NCBI GenBank assembly: GCA_035556755.1
Contig: DATMEP010000115.1
Coordinates: forward strand, 1-10,950
DNA from: VRUE01 sp035556755
GTDB lineage: Bacteria > Actinomycetota > Thermoleophilia > Solirubrobacterales > 70-9
Reading direction: 5' to 3'
Length of the DNA: 10,950 nucleotides
Of the stretch, positions 1 through 7,002 are shown one piece after another. The number at the start of each line of letters is the position of its first letter. The stretch's first letter is position 1. The position numbers were made by a program, and so were the translations under genes. The notes beneath the pieces were generated by a model, which saw only the letters and a program-made list of their open reading frames with translations, searched no databases and was not told the DNA's origin.

Positions 1-1
1 C

Positions 2-409
2 AAGCTGGAGGAGGAGGCGAAGCTGCAGCTGCAGCTCTACCTGATCGCAGTGGCCGAGCAGTGGGGCGCGGATCCGGTCGGCGGTCTCTACCACCCGTTG
101 CGCGGCACCTCGGCCCGTCGCCCACGCGGCTTCGCGCTCGACGAGGCGGCTGAGCAGCTCGCCTCCTTCGGCCTCGCCAGCACCGACCTGGTCGACCGCG
201 AGGGGTTCGAGGAGCTGCTCGCCGACGCCCGCCGGCGGGCCGGCGAGATCGTCGCCCGCATGCGGAGGGGAGACATCCGCCGCGATCCGGGCCCGCGGCG
301 GGGACTGCGCGGCCATGGCGTCTGCCCGCCGTTCTGCGACTTCGCCCCGATCTGCCGCCGCGACCGGGCGCCGGTCGAGCCCGACGACGAAGAAGGGGAG
401 AACCGGTGA
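2..409 (+). CDS. PD-(D/E)XK nuclease C-terminal end, AddB/AdnA-like (5' partial)
   Basis: Only the last 135 residues are in the window; the frame is open from base 2 and ends at TGA 407-409. The visible part holds the tail of a RecB-type nuclease domain: a Q-x3-Y motif (visible residues 9-13, QLQLY) followed by a helix, then a cysteine cluster HGVCPPFCDFAPICRR (Cys108, Cys112, Cys118; C-x3-C-x5-C). In AddB and related nucleases three C-terminal cysteines join one upstream cysteine to hold a 4Fe-4S cluster that staples the nuclease domain. The spacing here is C-x3-C, not the C-x2-C of classical AddB. The catalytic D..DYK motifs lie upstream of the window. The stop overlaps the GTG start of the downstream helicase by four bases, so the two are almost certainly co-translated partners. 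Whether the missing N-terminus is an AddB-type degenerate helicase or an AdnA-type UvrD helicase cannot be seen. Confidence 0.85.
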   Translation, partial: KLEEEAKLQLQLYLIAVAEQWGADPVGGLYHPLRGTSARRPRGFALDEAAEQLASFGLASTDLVDREGFEELLADARRRAGEIVARMRRGDIRRDPGPRRGLRGHGVCPPFCDFAPICRRDRAPVEPDDEEGENR

Positions 410-3400
410 GCGAGACACGCGCCCCCACCCCCGAACAGGCGGCGGCGATCTCGGCCCGCGGCGACACCCTGGTCGAGGCAGGGGCCGGCACCGGCAAGAC
501 CGGGGTGATGGTCGACCGCTACTGCCGGCTGGTCTGCGAGGAGGGCGTCTCGCCCGACGCGGTGCTCGCCTTCACCTTCACCGACAAGGCCGCCGACGAG
601 CTGCGCCAACGGATCCGCGCGGCGCTGGCGCTGAGGGCAAAGGGTGGCTCCGAGCGCGCCAGGGAGCTGCTTGCCGGGATCGGCGGTGCCTGGGTGACGA
701 CCATCCACGGCTTCTGCAACCGGCTGCTCGCCGGCCACCCGGTCGCCGCCGGGGTCGATCCCCGCTTCCGCGTGCTCGACGCGGCCGAGGCACAGCGAGT
801 CGCGCAGGGTTCCTTCGACGAGGCGCTGGAGGACTTCCTGGCGGGAGGCGACCGGCCTCGCGAGCGGACCGTCGCCGCATTCGACGTCGGCGGGCTGCGG
901 GCGATGATCTTCGGCGTCCATGCCGAGCTGCGCAGCCGCGGCGTCGCCGAGCCGCGGCTGCCCGAGCCGCCGCCAGCGGATCCGGACGGCGCGCTGCGGC
1001 GTGCGGCCGAGACCGCCGCGACGACGCTCGAGGAGCTGAAGCCGACCAACTCGAACCGGGAGCTGGTCGAGCGTGCGATCGAAGTCCTGGGGGACGGCGC
1101 CGGTGCACGGCCCGGACTCGACGAGCTGGCGGCGCTGCGCAGCTACAGCTCGGCGCACTCGATGGCCGCCTACCGCGAGGCGCTCGATGCCGCGGTCGCC
1201 GCCACCGCCGAGGCGGGCGAAGGGGGCGAGGCCTACCGGCATGTGGCCGAGCTGCTGGAGCTGTTCTCGCTGCGCTTCGACGCCGCCAAGGAGGCCCGCG
1301 CCGCGATCGACTTCGAGGACCTGCAGATCCTCGCCGCCAGCCTGCTCGAGCGAAGCGAGGTGGGAGCCGCCTACCGGGGCCGCTTCACCCACCTGCTGGT
1401 CGACGAGTTCCAGGACACCAACCGGCTGCAGCTGCGGCTGATCGAGGCGCTGCGCGGCGCCAGCAGCGAGCTGGTCGTGGTCGGCGACGAGCTGCAATCG
1501 ATCTACGGGTTCCGCCACGCCGACCTCGACGTCTTCCGCGAGCAGCGGGCGGCAATCGAGGCCGGCGCCGGCGCCGAGGCGATGGCCCTGAGCGGCAACT
1601 TCCGTTCCCGGCCCGAGCTGATCGGCGCCGTCAACGCGCTCGGCGAGAAGCTGCTGAGCGAGTCCTTCAGGCCGCTGACGGTCGGCGCCCTGCCGGCGAA
1701 GGAGCAGCCGGCCGGCGACGGCGCCGCGGTGGAGCTGCTGCTGACCGGGCGCGACGGCTGGGACGCGGAGGGGATCGGGCTGGAGCCGGCGACCGACGCG
1801 ACGACGCCTCCCAACCTGCTCGCCGAGGCGCGTACCGTCGCCGCCCGGCTGCGGGACCTCGCCGACGCGGGGGTGGAGCGTGGCGCGATGGTCGTCCTGC
1901 TGCGCGCCTTCACCCACCTCGACGCCTACGAGGACTCGCTGGAGCGGGCCGGCCTGCGCCCCTACGTGGTCGGCGGACGCGGCTACTGGTCCCAGCAGCA
2001 GGTGGCCGACGTCTGCGCCCTGCTGGCAACGATCGCCAACCCACTCGACGACCAGGCGCTGTTCGGGGCGCTCGCCTCGCCCGCCTGCGGCGCCGCCCCG
2101 GACACCCTCTGGCTGCTGCGCGCCGCGGCGGGGCGCGGCCGCCACGTCTGGCCGGCACTGGAACGAGTTGCCGGACGGGAGGAGGCCGAGCTGGACGATC
2201 CGGACCGGCTGGAGACGATCCCCGAGCCGGAGCTGGCTCTGCTGCGCAGCTTCACGGCGACGCTCGAAGGCCTGCGCGAGCGCGCTCCCCGCCTCCCCCT
2301 GGCCGACCTGATCGACGCGGCCGTGAGCGAGACCGGCTACGACCTCGCCGTGCTGACCCGGCCCGCCGGCGAGGCGCGCTTCGCCAACGTCCGCAAGCTG
2401 ATGCGCCTGGCCGCCGAGTTCGAAGCGGCCGAGGGCCGCGACCTGCGCGGGTTGCTCGACTTCCTCGCCTCGCGAGCCGACGCCGACGCGGACGCGCAGG
2501 CGGCGACGGCGGTCGAGGGGCACGACGGGGTGCGGATCATGACCGTCCACAGCGCCAAGGGGCTCGAGTTCGACGTGGTCGCCGTGCCCGGTCTATCGCG
2601 GCGCCTGCTGGCAGGTGCGCGGGCGCCACTGCTGGCCGTGGGGCGCGAGAGCGAGTCGCCGCGAGTCGGGATGCAGCTGCGCCGGCTCGGCGCCGCCGCG
2701 ATCAACCTCTACGCCAACAGGGAGCTGCGCGAGGAGGCACAGCGGCGCGACGCCGAGGAGGAGCTCCGCCTCTTCCACGTCGCCGCGACGCGGGCGCGCG
2801 AGCGGCTGATCCTGAGCGGCGTGGCGAAGCCGGAGGCGGGCGGCAAGAACGGTCCAGGCACCCCGGTGATCGAGCGGATCCTCGACGGCTTTGGGATCGA
2901 CCGCGAGCAGGACTCCACCGTCGCGATCCCGGCCCCCGAGCCGCGCCAGGGCCTCGAGACGAGCTTCGCACCGTCGGCGATCGCCGTCCGGATCACCCTC
3001 GCCTCGCCCGATCGGGCCGCAGAGCTGACCGCGAGGCGCCACGAGGAGGGTGCCGCCCCGGAGCCGGGCGAGGGACCGGCGCCACTGCTCGAGCGCCGCC
3101 CGCCGACCGTCCCCAACCGGCCGCTCTCCTACACCGCGCTCGCCGCCTACGACGAGTGCGCCTACCGCTTCTACATGGAGCGAGTCCTCGACCTCCGTGG
3201 CTCAGTTCGCGTTTTGTCTCGCATACCGCGACTAAACGCGAACTCACCGGCGTGGGAGGCGGAGAACGCCGGGCGCGACGAGGGGGCCGCACGGGGGGCC
3301 GCCGTCCACTCGCTGCTCGAGTGGAGCCAGACCCATGGCTGGCAGGAGCCGCCCGCCGATCTCGTCCGCGACCACGCCCTCGCCGCCGGCTACGAACCCG

Positions 3401-3954
3401 AAGAGGCGAGCGTCGACCAGCTGCTCGTCCCGGTTCGGGACTGGCTCGGCTCGTCCTTTCTACGCGACCGGGTGCTGAACGGGGGCGGTTCGGTCAGGGC
3501 AGAGGTCCCGCTGCTGCTCAACGTTGCCGGCACGGTCCTGCGCGGCTCTATCGACCTGCTGGTCGAGCGCGACGGCGAGCCGCCCCTGGTCCTCGACTAC
3601 AAGACCGACCGCCTGAACGGGACCACGCCGGCCGAGCGCGCCGCCGGCTACGCGACCCAGCGAGACGTCTACGCCCTCGCGGTCGCCGAGGCGCGCCGGG
3701 CAAGAGAGGTCGAGGTCGCCTACGTCTTCCTCGAGCGCCCGGAGGACCCGGTCGTCCAGACCCTCGGCGCAGCGGAGATGGAGGCCGGCCGGCTCCGCTT
3801 GGAGGAGACGATCGCGCGGATCGCGCGGGGCGAGTTCCCCCCGGCGCCAGCCGAAGACCGCGACTGGGCGCTGTGCGAGGGCTGCCCCGCACTGGGGCGG
3901 CTCTGCTCGGGGCCCCGGCACGGCGACCCCGAGCAGGCCCTACCAAGCCCCTAG
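406..3954 (+). CDS. UvrD/REP-type helicase-nuclease, AddA/AdnB-like, with C-terminal PD-(D/E)XK Fe-S domain
   Basis: An 1182-residue superfamily 1A helicase fused to a RecB-type nuclease, expected to unwind and resect broken DNA ends for recombination. Helicase motifs in order: Q motif PTPEQ (7-11), Walker A EAGAGTGKT (24-32), Ia around AFTFTDKAADEL (55-66), II LVDEFQD (331-337), III GDELQSIYGFR (360-370), IV GNFRS (397-401), V VRIMTVHSAKGLEF (709-722) and VI HVAATRARERL (791-801). The nuclease domain begins near PLSYTALAAYDEC (Cys918) and shows His968, Asp1050 (GSID), D1064-Y-K1066 and Q1085-x3-Y1089. It ends in CEGC..C (Cys1157, 1160, 1167), so all four Fe-S cysteines are present and both activities look intact. 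Start GTG 406 overlaps the upstream nuclease stop (GTGA), implying translational coupling. Residues 933-947 are encoded by an odd palindromic, rare-codon stretch (see repeat at 3204-3244). AddA, AdnB and single-chain Actinobacteria homologues are hard to separate without the full partner. Confidence 0.95.
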   Translation: MSETRAPTPEQAAAISARGDTLVEAGAGTGKTGVMVDRYCRLVCEEGVSPDAVLAFTFTDKAADELRQRIRAALALRAKGGSERARELLAGIGGAWVTTIHGFCNRLLAGHPVAAGVDPRFRVLDAAEAQRVAQGSFDEALEDFLAGGDRPRERTVAAFDVGGLRAMIFGVHAELRSRGVAEPRLPEPPPADPDGALRRAAETAATTLEELKPTNSNRELVERAIEVLGDGAGARPGLDELAALRSYSSAHSMAAYREALDAAVAATAEAGEGGEAYRHVAELLELFSLRFDAAKEARAAIDFEDLQILAASLLERSEVGAAYRGRFTHLLVDEFQDTNRLQLRLIEALRGASSELVVVGDELQSIYGFRHADLDVFREQRAAIEAGAGAEAMALSGNFRSRPELIGAVNALGEKLLSESFRPLTVGALPAKEQPAGDGAAVELLLTGRDGWDAEGIGLEPATDATTPPNLLAEARTVAARLRDLADAGVERGAMVVLLRAFTHLDAYEDSLERAGLRPYVVGGRGYWSQQQVADVCALLATIANPLDDQALFGALASPACGAAPDTLWLLRAAAGRGRHVWPALERVAGREEAELDDPDRLETIPEPELALLRSFTATLEGLRERAPRLPLADLIDAAVSETGYDLAVLTRPAGEARFANVRKLMRLAAEFEAAEGRDLRGLLDFLASRADADADAQAATAVEGHDGVRIMTVHSAKGLEFDVVAVPGLSRRLLAGARAPLLAVGRESESPRVGMQLRRLGAAAINLYANRELREEAQRRDAEEELRLFHVAATRARERLILSGVAKPEAGGKNGPGTPVIERILDGFGIDREQDSTVAIPAPEPRQGLETSFAPSAIAVRITLASPDRAAELTARRHEEGAAPEPGEGPAPLLERRPPTVPNRPLSYTALAAYDECAYRFYMERVLDLRGSVRVLSRIPRLNANSPAWEAENAGRDEGAARGAAVHSLLEWSQTHGWQEPPADLVRDHALAAGYEPEEASVDQLLVPVRDWLGSSFLRDRVLNGGGSVRAEVPLLLNVAGTVLRGSIDLLVERDGEPPLVLDYKTDRLNGTTPAERAAGYATQRDVYALAVAEARRAREVEVAYVFLERPEDPVVQTLGAAEMEAGRLRLEETIARIARGEFPPAPAEDRDWALCEGCPALGRLCSGPRHGDPEQALPSP
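3204..3244. repeat. Imperfect palindrome inside the helicase-nuclease gene, candidate in-frame palindromic element
   Basis: Arms AGTTCGCGTTT (3204-3214) and AAACGCGAACT (3234-3244) are perfect reverse complements. Pairing continues inward with mismatches at 3215/3233 and 3219/3229, through GTC/GAC and CG/CG, to a loop centred on 3224; 16 of 20 possible pairs are Watson-Crick. The stretch is close to 50% GC in a gene of roughly 70% GC. It is read as a run of codons rare for this genome (TCA, GTT, GTT, TTG, TCT, ATA, CGA, CTA, TCA). It encodes residues 933-947, in the variable linker just after the first Fe-S cysteine of the nuclease domain, and the frame is kept on both sides. This looks like a short mobile or repeated palindromic unit inserted in frame. 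A single copy is visible, so its repeat nature is inference. Confidence 0.6.
3903..3936 (-). terminator. Candidate hairpin terminator for the ArsR-SRPBCC gene
   Basis: Arms CTGCTCGGGG (3903-3912) and CCCCGAGCAG (3927-3936) form a perfect 10-bp stem with a 14-base loop. It lies within the last codons of the helicase-nuclease gene and starts 15 bases beyond the stop of the convergent minus-strand gene, a fitting place for that gene's terminator. There is no T run after it, and hairpins are common by chance in coding DNA this GC-rich, so support is modest. Confidence 0.3.
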
Positions 3955-4727
3955 GACCACTCGCTCCCGGCCCCGGCATAGCGCAACGACCCCGGGGTAT
4001 CCAGGGACTCGCCGCTCTCCAGCAGCGTCTTCAGGCCGGAGAGGATCATCGGCCAGCCGCCGTAGAGTTCGTCGTTGGCGCCCTCGGAGAGCTGGTCGTG
4101 GGTGACGGTGAGCCGGCAGGAGGTGCCGACCGGCTCGATCTCCCAGGTCACCCGGGAGGTCCCTTCGGCCTTCACCTCGTCGCTCCAAAGCGCGGTGAGG
4201 CTCTGGACGAGGCGGCGCGGCGGTTCGATCTCGAGGTTCTCGCCCTCGGAGATCGCGATGCCGGCCCCCTCGTGGAAGCCCGTATAGGCGGAGCCGGGCG
4301 TCCAATCTGACTTGACCCCGACACCGAACGAGTAGCGCCGCCTCATCTCCTCGTCGAGGATCGCCTCCCAGAGCTTCTCCGGGGTCGTCTTGATGTAGAT
4401 CTCGAACACTTTCTCCATGGTCTTCTCCTCGAGTCTTCGTTTCAGGCCGCTGAGCGCGGCCGCCCAGGGCTCGGCGTACTTGCTCACCCAGCGGTCGTGG
4501 ACGAGCCGGATCGGGACGGGGTTGAGGAAGTGGAGCTTCTCGCGGCCGCGTCGCTTCGTGGTCACGAGCCCCGCCTCCTCCAGCACCTTCAGGTGCTTCA
4601 TCACGCCGAAGCGCGACATCGGCAACCGACCCTCCAGCTCACTGAGGCTCTGCCCGTCGCGCTCGAACAGCTCGTCGAGCAGGCTGCGGCGGGTCGGGTC
4701 GGCAAGCGCCTTGAACACCTCGTCCAT
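3951..4727 (-). CDS. ArsR-family winged-helix regulator fused to an SRPBCC/AHSA1 ligand-binding domain
   Basis: A 258-residue two-domain protein. Residues 1-100 are an ArsR/SmtB-type winged helix: MDEVFKALADPTRRSLLDEL, then the recognition helix region LPMSRFGVMKHLKVLEEAGLV (about 35-55) and a basic wing TKRRGREKLHF. No metal-binding cysteine motif (ELCVCDL type) is present, so it is not a metal sensor of the classic sort. Residues about 104-250 are an SRPBCC (START-like, AHSA1/CalC) domain beginning MEKVFEIYIKTTPEKLWEAI; this fold usually holds a hydrophobic ligand in a helix-grip cavity. It likely acts as a one-component cytoplasmic repressor responding to a small hydrophobic molecule. ATG 4727 is chosen because it opens the conserved MDEVFKALADPTRR and sits 7 bases after a -10 box; a 10-residue upstream extension would run through that promoter. 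It is divergent from the MMPL transporter (116-base gap), its likely target besides itself. The stop codon shares CTAG with the convergent helicase gene. Confidence 0.92.
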   Translation of the reverse strand: MDEVFKALADPTRRSLLDELFERDGQSLSELEGRLPMSRFGVMKHLKVLEEAGLVTTKRRGREKLHFLNPVPIRLVHDRWVSKYAEPWAAALSGLKRRLEEKTMEKVFEIYIKTTPEKLWEAILDEEMRRRYSFGVGVKSDWTPGSAYTGFHEGAGIAISEGENLEIEPPRRLVQSLTALWSDEVKAEGTSRVTWEIEPVGTSCRLTVTHDQLSEGANDELYGGWPMILSGLKTLLESGESLDTPGSLRYAGAGSEWS

Positions 4728-4734
4728 GCCGATT

Positions 4735-4764
4735 ACTATAGGTGACCAATTAGTCACATGTCAA
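4735..4764 (-). promoter_or_regulatory. Promoter of the ArsR-SRPBCC gene, leaderless type
   Basis: On the minus strand TTGACA (4764-4759) is followed by an 18-base spacer and TATAGT (4740-4735), close to the primary sigma consensus. Only seven bases (AATCGGC) separate the -10 box from the ATG at 4727, so transcription should begin at or within a base of the start codon, giving a leaderless mRNA. No Shine-Dalgarno sequence is present, in agreement. Confidence 0.8.
4742..4757. promoter_or_regulatory. Palindromic operator in the ArsR-SRPBCC promoter spacer
   Basis: GTGACCAATTAGTCAC is a 16-base palindrome with one non-complementary pair (4747/4752), centred between 4749 and 4750. It fills the spacer between the -35 and -10 boxes of the minus-strand promoter, where a bound dimeric winged-helix protein would block RNA polymerase. 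It is the best candidate site for autoregulation by the ArsR-SRPBCC protein. It also lies about 45-60 bases upstream of the probable -10 region of the divergent transporter gene. The binding partner is inferred from position. Confidence 0.65.
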
Positions 4765-4777
4765 ATTGCCACGACCG

Positions 4778-4808
4778 ATGACTTCCGCCGACTTTCGCCG
4801 TCTATAGG
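4778..4808 (+). promoter_or_regulatory. Weak candidate promoter of the MMPL gene, with a tandem 10-base repeat in the spacer
   Basis: A plausible -10 box TATAGG (4803-4808) is followed by AT-rich TTTAAA, and a poor -35-like ATGACT (4778-4783) lies 19 bases upstream. Between them are two tandem 10-base units, ACTTCCGCCG (4781-4790) and ACTTTCGCCG (4791-4800), differing at one base. Transcription would start near 4815, giving a leader of about 30 bases with the ribosome binding site at 4830. Activation by a factor may compensate for the weak -35. Confidence 0.35.
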
Positions 4809-4829
4809 TTTAAAGCTCTCCCAGCCGAG

Positions 4830-4835
4830 AAAGGA
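4830..4835 (+). promoter_or_regulatory. Ribosome binding site of the MMPL gene
   Basis: AAAGGA lies eight bases before ATG 4844 and fixes that start. It contrasts with the neighbouring ArsR-SRPBCC gene, which has no such site. Confidence 0.7.
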
Positions 4836-4843
4836 ATTCCTCA

Positions 4844-6997
4844 ATGACGCGTTTCCTCGCCCGCCTTGCCGACCTCGCCTATCGCCGCCGTGGCCGCATG
4901 GTCCTCGCCTGGATCCTGTCGGCAATCGTGATCATCGGCCTCGGCTCCTCGCTGGCCGGCGAGTACGAAGCCGACTACAACACCCCCGGCTCTGAGTCGA
5001 AGACGGCCAGCGAGCTGACCGAGCGCGAATTCGGCGGCTACTCCGGCCAGGAAGTGTTCGTCGTCTGGAAGGACCCGGACGGGGCCAACAGTCCCGCGGC
5101 CCGCAAGCGCGTCGACGCCTTCCTCGCCGAGGTCAAAGGGATCGACCACATAGAGCCGCCAACCGCGACCCGCGTCTCCGAGGACGGCACGATCGCCAGC
5201 ACCAGCCTGCCGTTGACCATTCCCGGCTGGGAGGTGCCCAAAGAGGACGGCGAAAAGCTGGTCTCGGCAGCCGAAGACAACAGCGGCGATGGGCTCGAAA
5301 TCCAGCTGGCCGGCGATCCGATCTACCGTGCGCAGGAAGGGGCGAGCCCCGAGGGGATCGGCTTCCTCGGCGCCGCGATCGTCCTCCTGATCGCCTTCGG
5401 CTCGCTGGTCGCGGCCGGCCTGCCGCTGGCGATCGCCCTGATCGGCCTCGGCATCTCCTCGGGCGGCCTGATCGTCCTGCTCGCCAACGTGATCGACGTC
5501 CCCGACTGGACCACGGCGGTCTCGGGGCTGATCGGGATCGGGGTCGGGATCGACTACTCGCTGCTCGTTCTGACCCGCTTCCGGGCGGCGATGAACGCCG
5601 GCAAGGACCGCCACGACGCGGTGGTCGAGGCCGTGACCACCGCCGGGCGCAGCGTGATCATCGCCGGCTGCACGGTCGTGATCGCCGTTCTCGGCCTCTT
5701 CCTCACCGGCCTTCCCTACATGTACGGGGTGGCGATCTCGGCCTCGCTGGCGGTGCTCGTGATGATGCTGGCAGCGGTGACCCTGCTGCCGGCGCTCCTC
5801 TCCTACCTCGGCCCGCGGGTCGACCGCCTCCGGATCCCCTTCCTGGGCCGAAGCCTGAAGAAGGCGGAAGGAGACGGCGAATCGCCCGCCGCGCGCTGGA
5901 GCCATGCCGTCCAGCGGCGACCCTGGACGGCGGCGATCGCCGCCACCGCGATCTTGCTGGCGCTCGCCGCGCCGGCGCTCGGCATGCGCCTCGGCTTCCC
6001 CGACGCCGGCAACGACCCGCCGGACACGATGACCCGCCAGTCCTATGACCTGCTCACCGAGGGCTTCGGCGCAGGCGCCAACGGGCCGCTGGTGATCGTC
6101 GCCGAACTTCCCGACCCGGGGGCGGAGAAAGACATCGACGCCCTGGCGCAGACCCTGCGCGACGAAGACGGAGTTGCCTTCGTCGCCGAGCCGCAGATCA
6201 GCCAGTCCGGCAACGCCGCGCTGCTCACGGTGACCCCGACCACCTCGCCCCAGGACGAGGCGACCGAGGACCTGGTCAAGCGGCTGCGCGACACCGTCGT
6301 GCCCGAAACGCTGGCCGGCACCGGGGTGACGGTGGAGATCGGCGGGGTCACCGCAGCGCTGGAGGACCAGAGCGAGTACATCGTCGACCGCATGCCGGTT
6401 TTCATCACCGGTGTGGTCGGGCTCTCCTTCCTGCTCCTGCTGATCGCCTTCCACTCGCCGCTGATCTCACTGAAGGCGGGGATCATGAACCTGCTCTCGG
6501 TGAGCGCCGCCTACGGCGTGATGACCCTGGTCGCCCAGGGCGGCGCGGTGGGCCAGTTGATCGGGATCGACCACGAGGTGCCGGTGGCCCCGTTCATGCC
6601 GGTGATGATGTTCGCGATCCTCTTCGGCCTCTCGATGGACTACGAGGTGTTCCTTGTCTCGCGGATCCGCGAGGAGTACCTGAAGACCGGCGACACGCGA
6701 AATGCGGTGGCCGACGGCCTGGCCAAAACGGCTCGGGTGATCACGGCAGCGGCGGCGATCATGGTCGTCGTCTTCCTCGCTTTCGTCGCCTCGCCGGAAG
6801 TGTTCCTGAAGCTGTTCGGGATCGGCCTTGCCGCGGCGATCTTCCTCGACGCCACTGTCGTGCGAATGGTGCTCGTCCCTGCCGTGATGCAGCTGCTCGG
6901 CAAGTGGAACTGGTGGATCCCCAACTGGCTGGAGCGAGTCCTGCCGCGCCTCGACGTCGAGCGGGTCGCGGTCGGCACCGCCGAGGGACGGCCCTAA
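4844..6997 (+). CDS. MMPL/RND-family membrane transporter
   Basis: A 717-residue integral membrane protein with the duplicated RND layout of mycobacterial MmpL-type exporters. One N-terminal helix (about 17-36) is followed by an extracytoplasmic loop (37-168), helices 2-6 (about 170-321), a cytoplasmic linker, helix 7 (362-380), a second outer loop (381-516) and helices 8-12 (about 518-682). The paired Asp-Tyr residues of helices 4 and 10, used for proton relay in MmpL proteins, are present: GIDYSLLVLTRFR (Asp237-Tyr238) and SMDYEVFLVSRIREEY (Asp599-Tyr600). It lacks the long C-terminal cytoplasmic domain of some mycobacterial MmpLs and is the shorter 700-residue form common in Actinobacteria. 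Such proteins export lipids, lipid-linked compounds or drugs; the substrate cannot be read from sequence. It is transcribed divergently from the ArsR-SRPBCC regulator and ends at a hairpin at 7003-7038, so it is probably a single-gene unit. Confidence 0.93.
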   Translation: MTRFLARLADLAYRRRGRMVLAWILSAIVIIGLGSSLAGEYEADYNTPGSESKTASELTEREFGGYSGQEVFVVWKDPDGANSPAARKRVDAFLAEVKGIDHIEPPTATRVSEDGTIASTSLPLTIPGWEVPKEDGEKLVSAAEDNSGDGLEIQLAGDPIYRAQEGASPEGIGFLGAAIVLLIAFGSLVAAGLPLAIALIGLGISSGGLIVLLANVIDVPDWTTAVSGLIGIGVGIDYSLLVLTRFRAAMNAGKDRHDAVVEAVTTAGRSVIIAGCTVVIAVLGLFLTGLPYMYGVAISASLAVLVMMLAAVTLLPALLSYLGPRVDRLRIPFLGRSLKKAEGDGESPAARWSHAVQRRPWTAAIAATAILLALAAPALGMRLGFPDAGNDPPDTMTRQSYDLLTEGFGAGANGPLVIVAELPDPGAEKDIDALAQTLRDEDGVAFVAEPQISQSGNAALLTVTPTTSPQDEATEDLVKRLRDTVVPETLAGTGVTVEIGGVTAALEDQSEYIVDRMPVFITGVVGLSFLLLLIAFHSPLISLKAGIMNLLSVSAAYGVMTLVAQGGAVGQLIGIDHEVPVAPFMPVMMFAILFGLSMDYEVFLVSRIREEYLKTGDTRNAVADGLAKTARVITAAAAIMVVVFLAFVASPEVFLKLFGIGLAAAIFLDATVVRMVLVPAVMQLLGKWNWWIPNWLERVLPRLDVERVAVGTAEGRP

Positions 6998-7002
6998 CCC
7001 CT

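Noticed and set aside
50..409. A complete short gene starting at GTG 50
   Set aside because: The frame is open to the window edge and the upstream residues continue the nuclease Q-x3-Y helix, so this is the tail of a longer gene.
88..2550. An 820-codon open frame antisense to the helicase-nuclease gene
   Set aside because: It is low-complexity Gly/Arg/Gln-rich sequence with no recognisable domain. Long antisense frames arise by chance opposite genes with very high third-position GC.
3199..3250. Frameshift or sequencing artefact at the composition dip in the helicase gene
   Set aside because: Conserved nuclease motifs are in the same frame on both sides (Cys918 before, His968 onward after), so the reading frame is intact.
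315..4310. A 1331-codon open frame on the plus strand, out of frame with the helicase gene
   Set aside because: Its translation is an Arg/Ala/Gly-rich shadow of the helicase gene and then of the antisense of the ArsR gene; it has no domain and no start site, and it crosses real gene borders.
4841..6454. A 537-codon frame antisense to the MMPL gene
   Set aside because: It shows a His/Asp/Gly/Gln-rich composition with no motifs, while the sense strand encodes a clear 12-helix transporter with a ribosome site.
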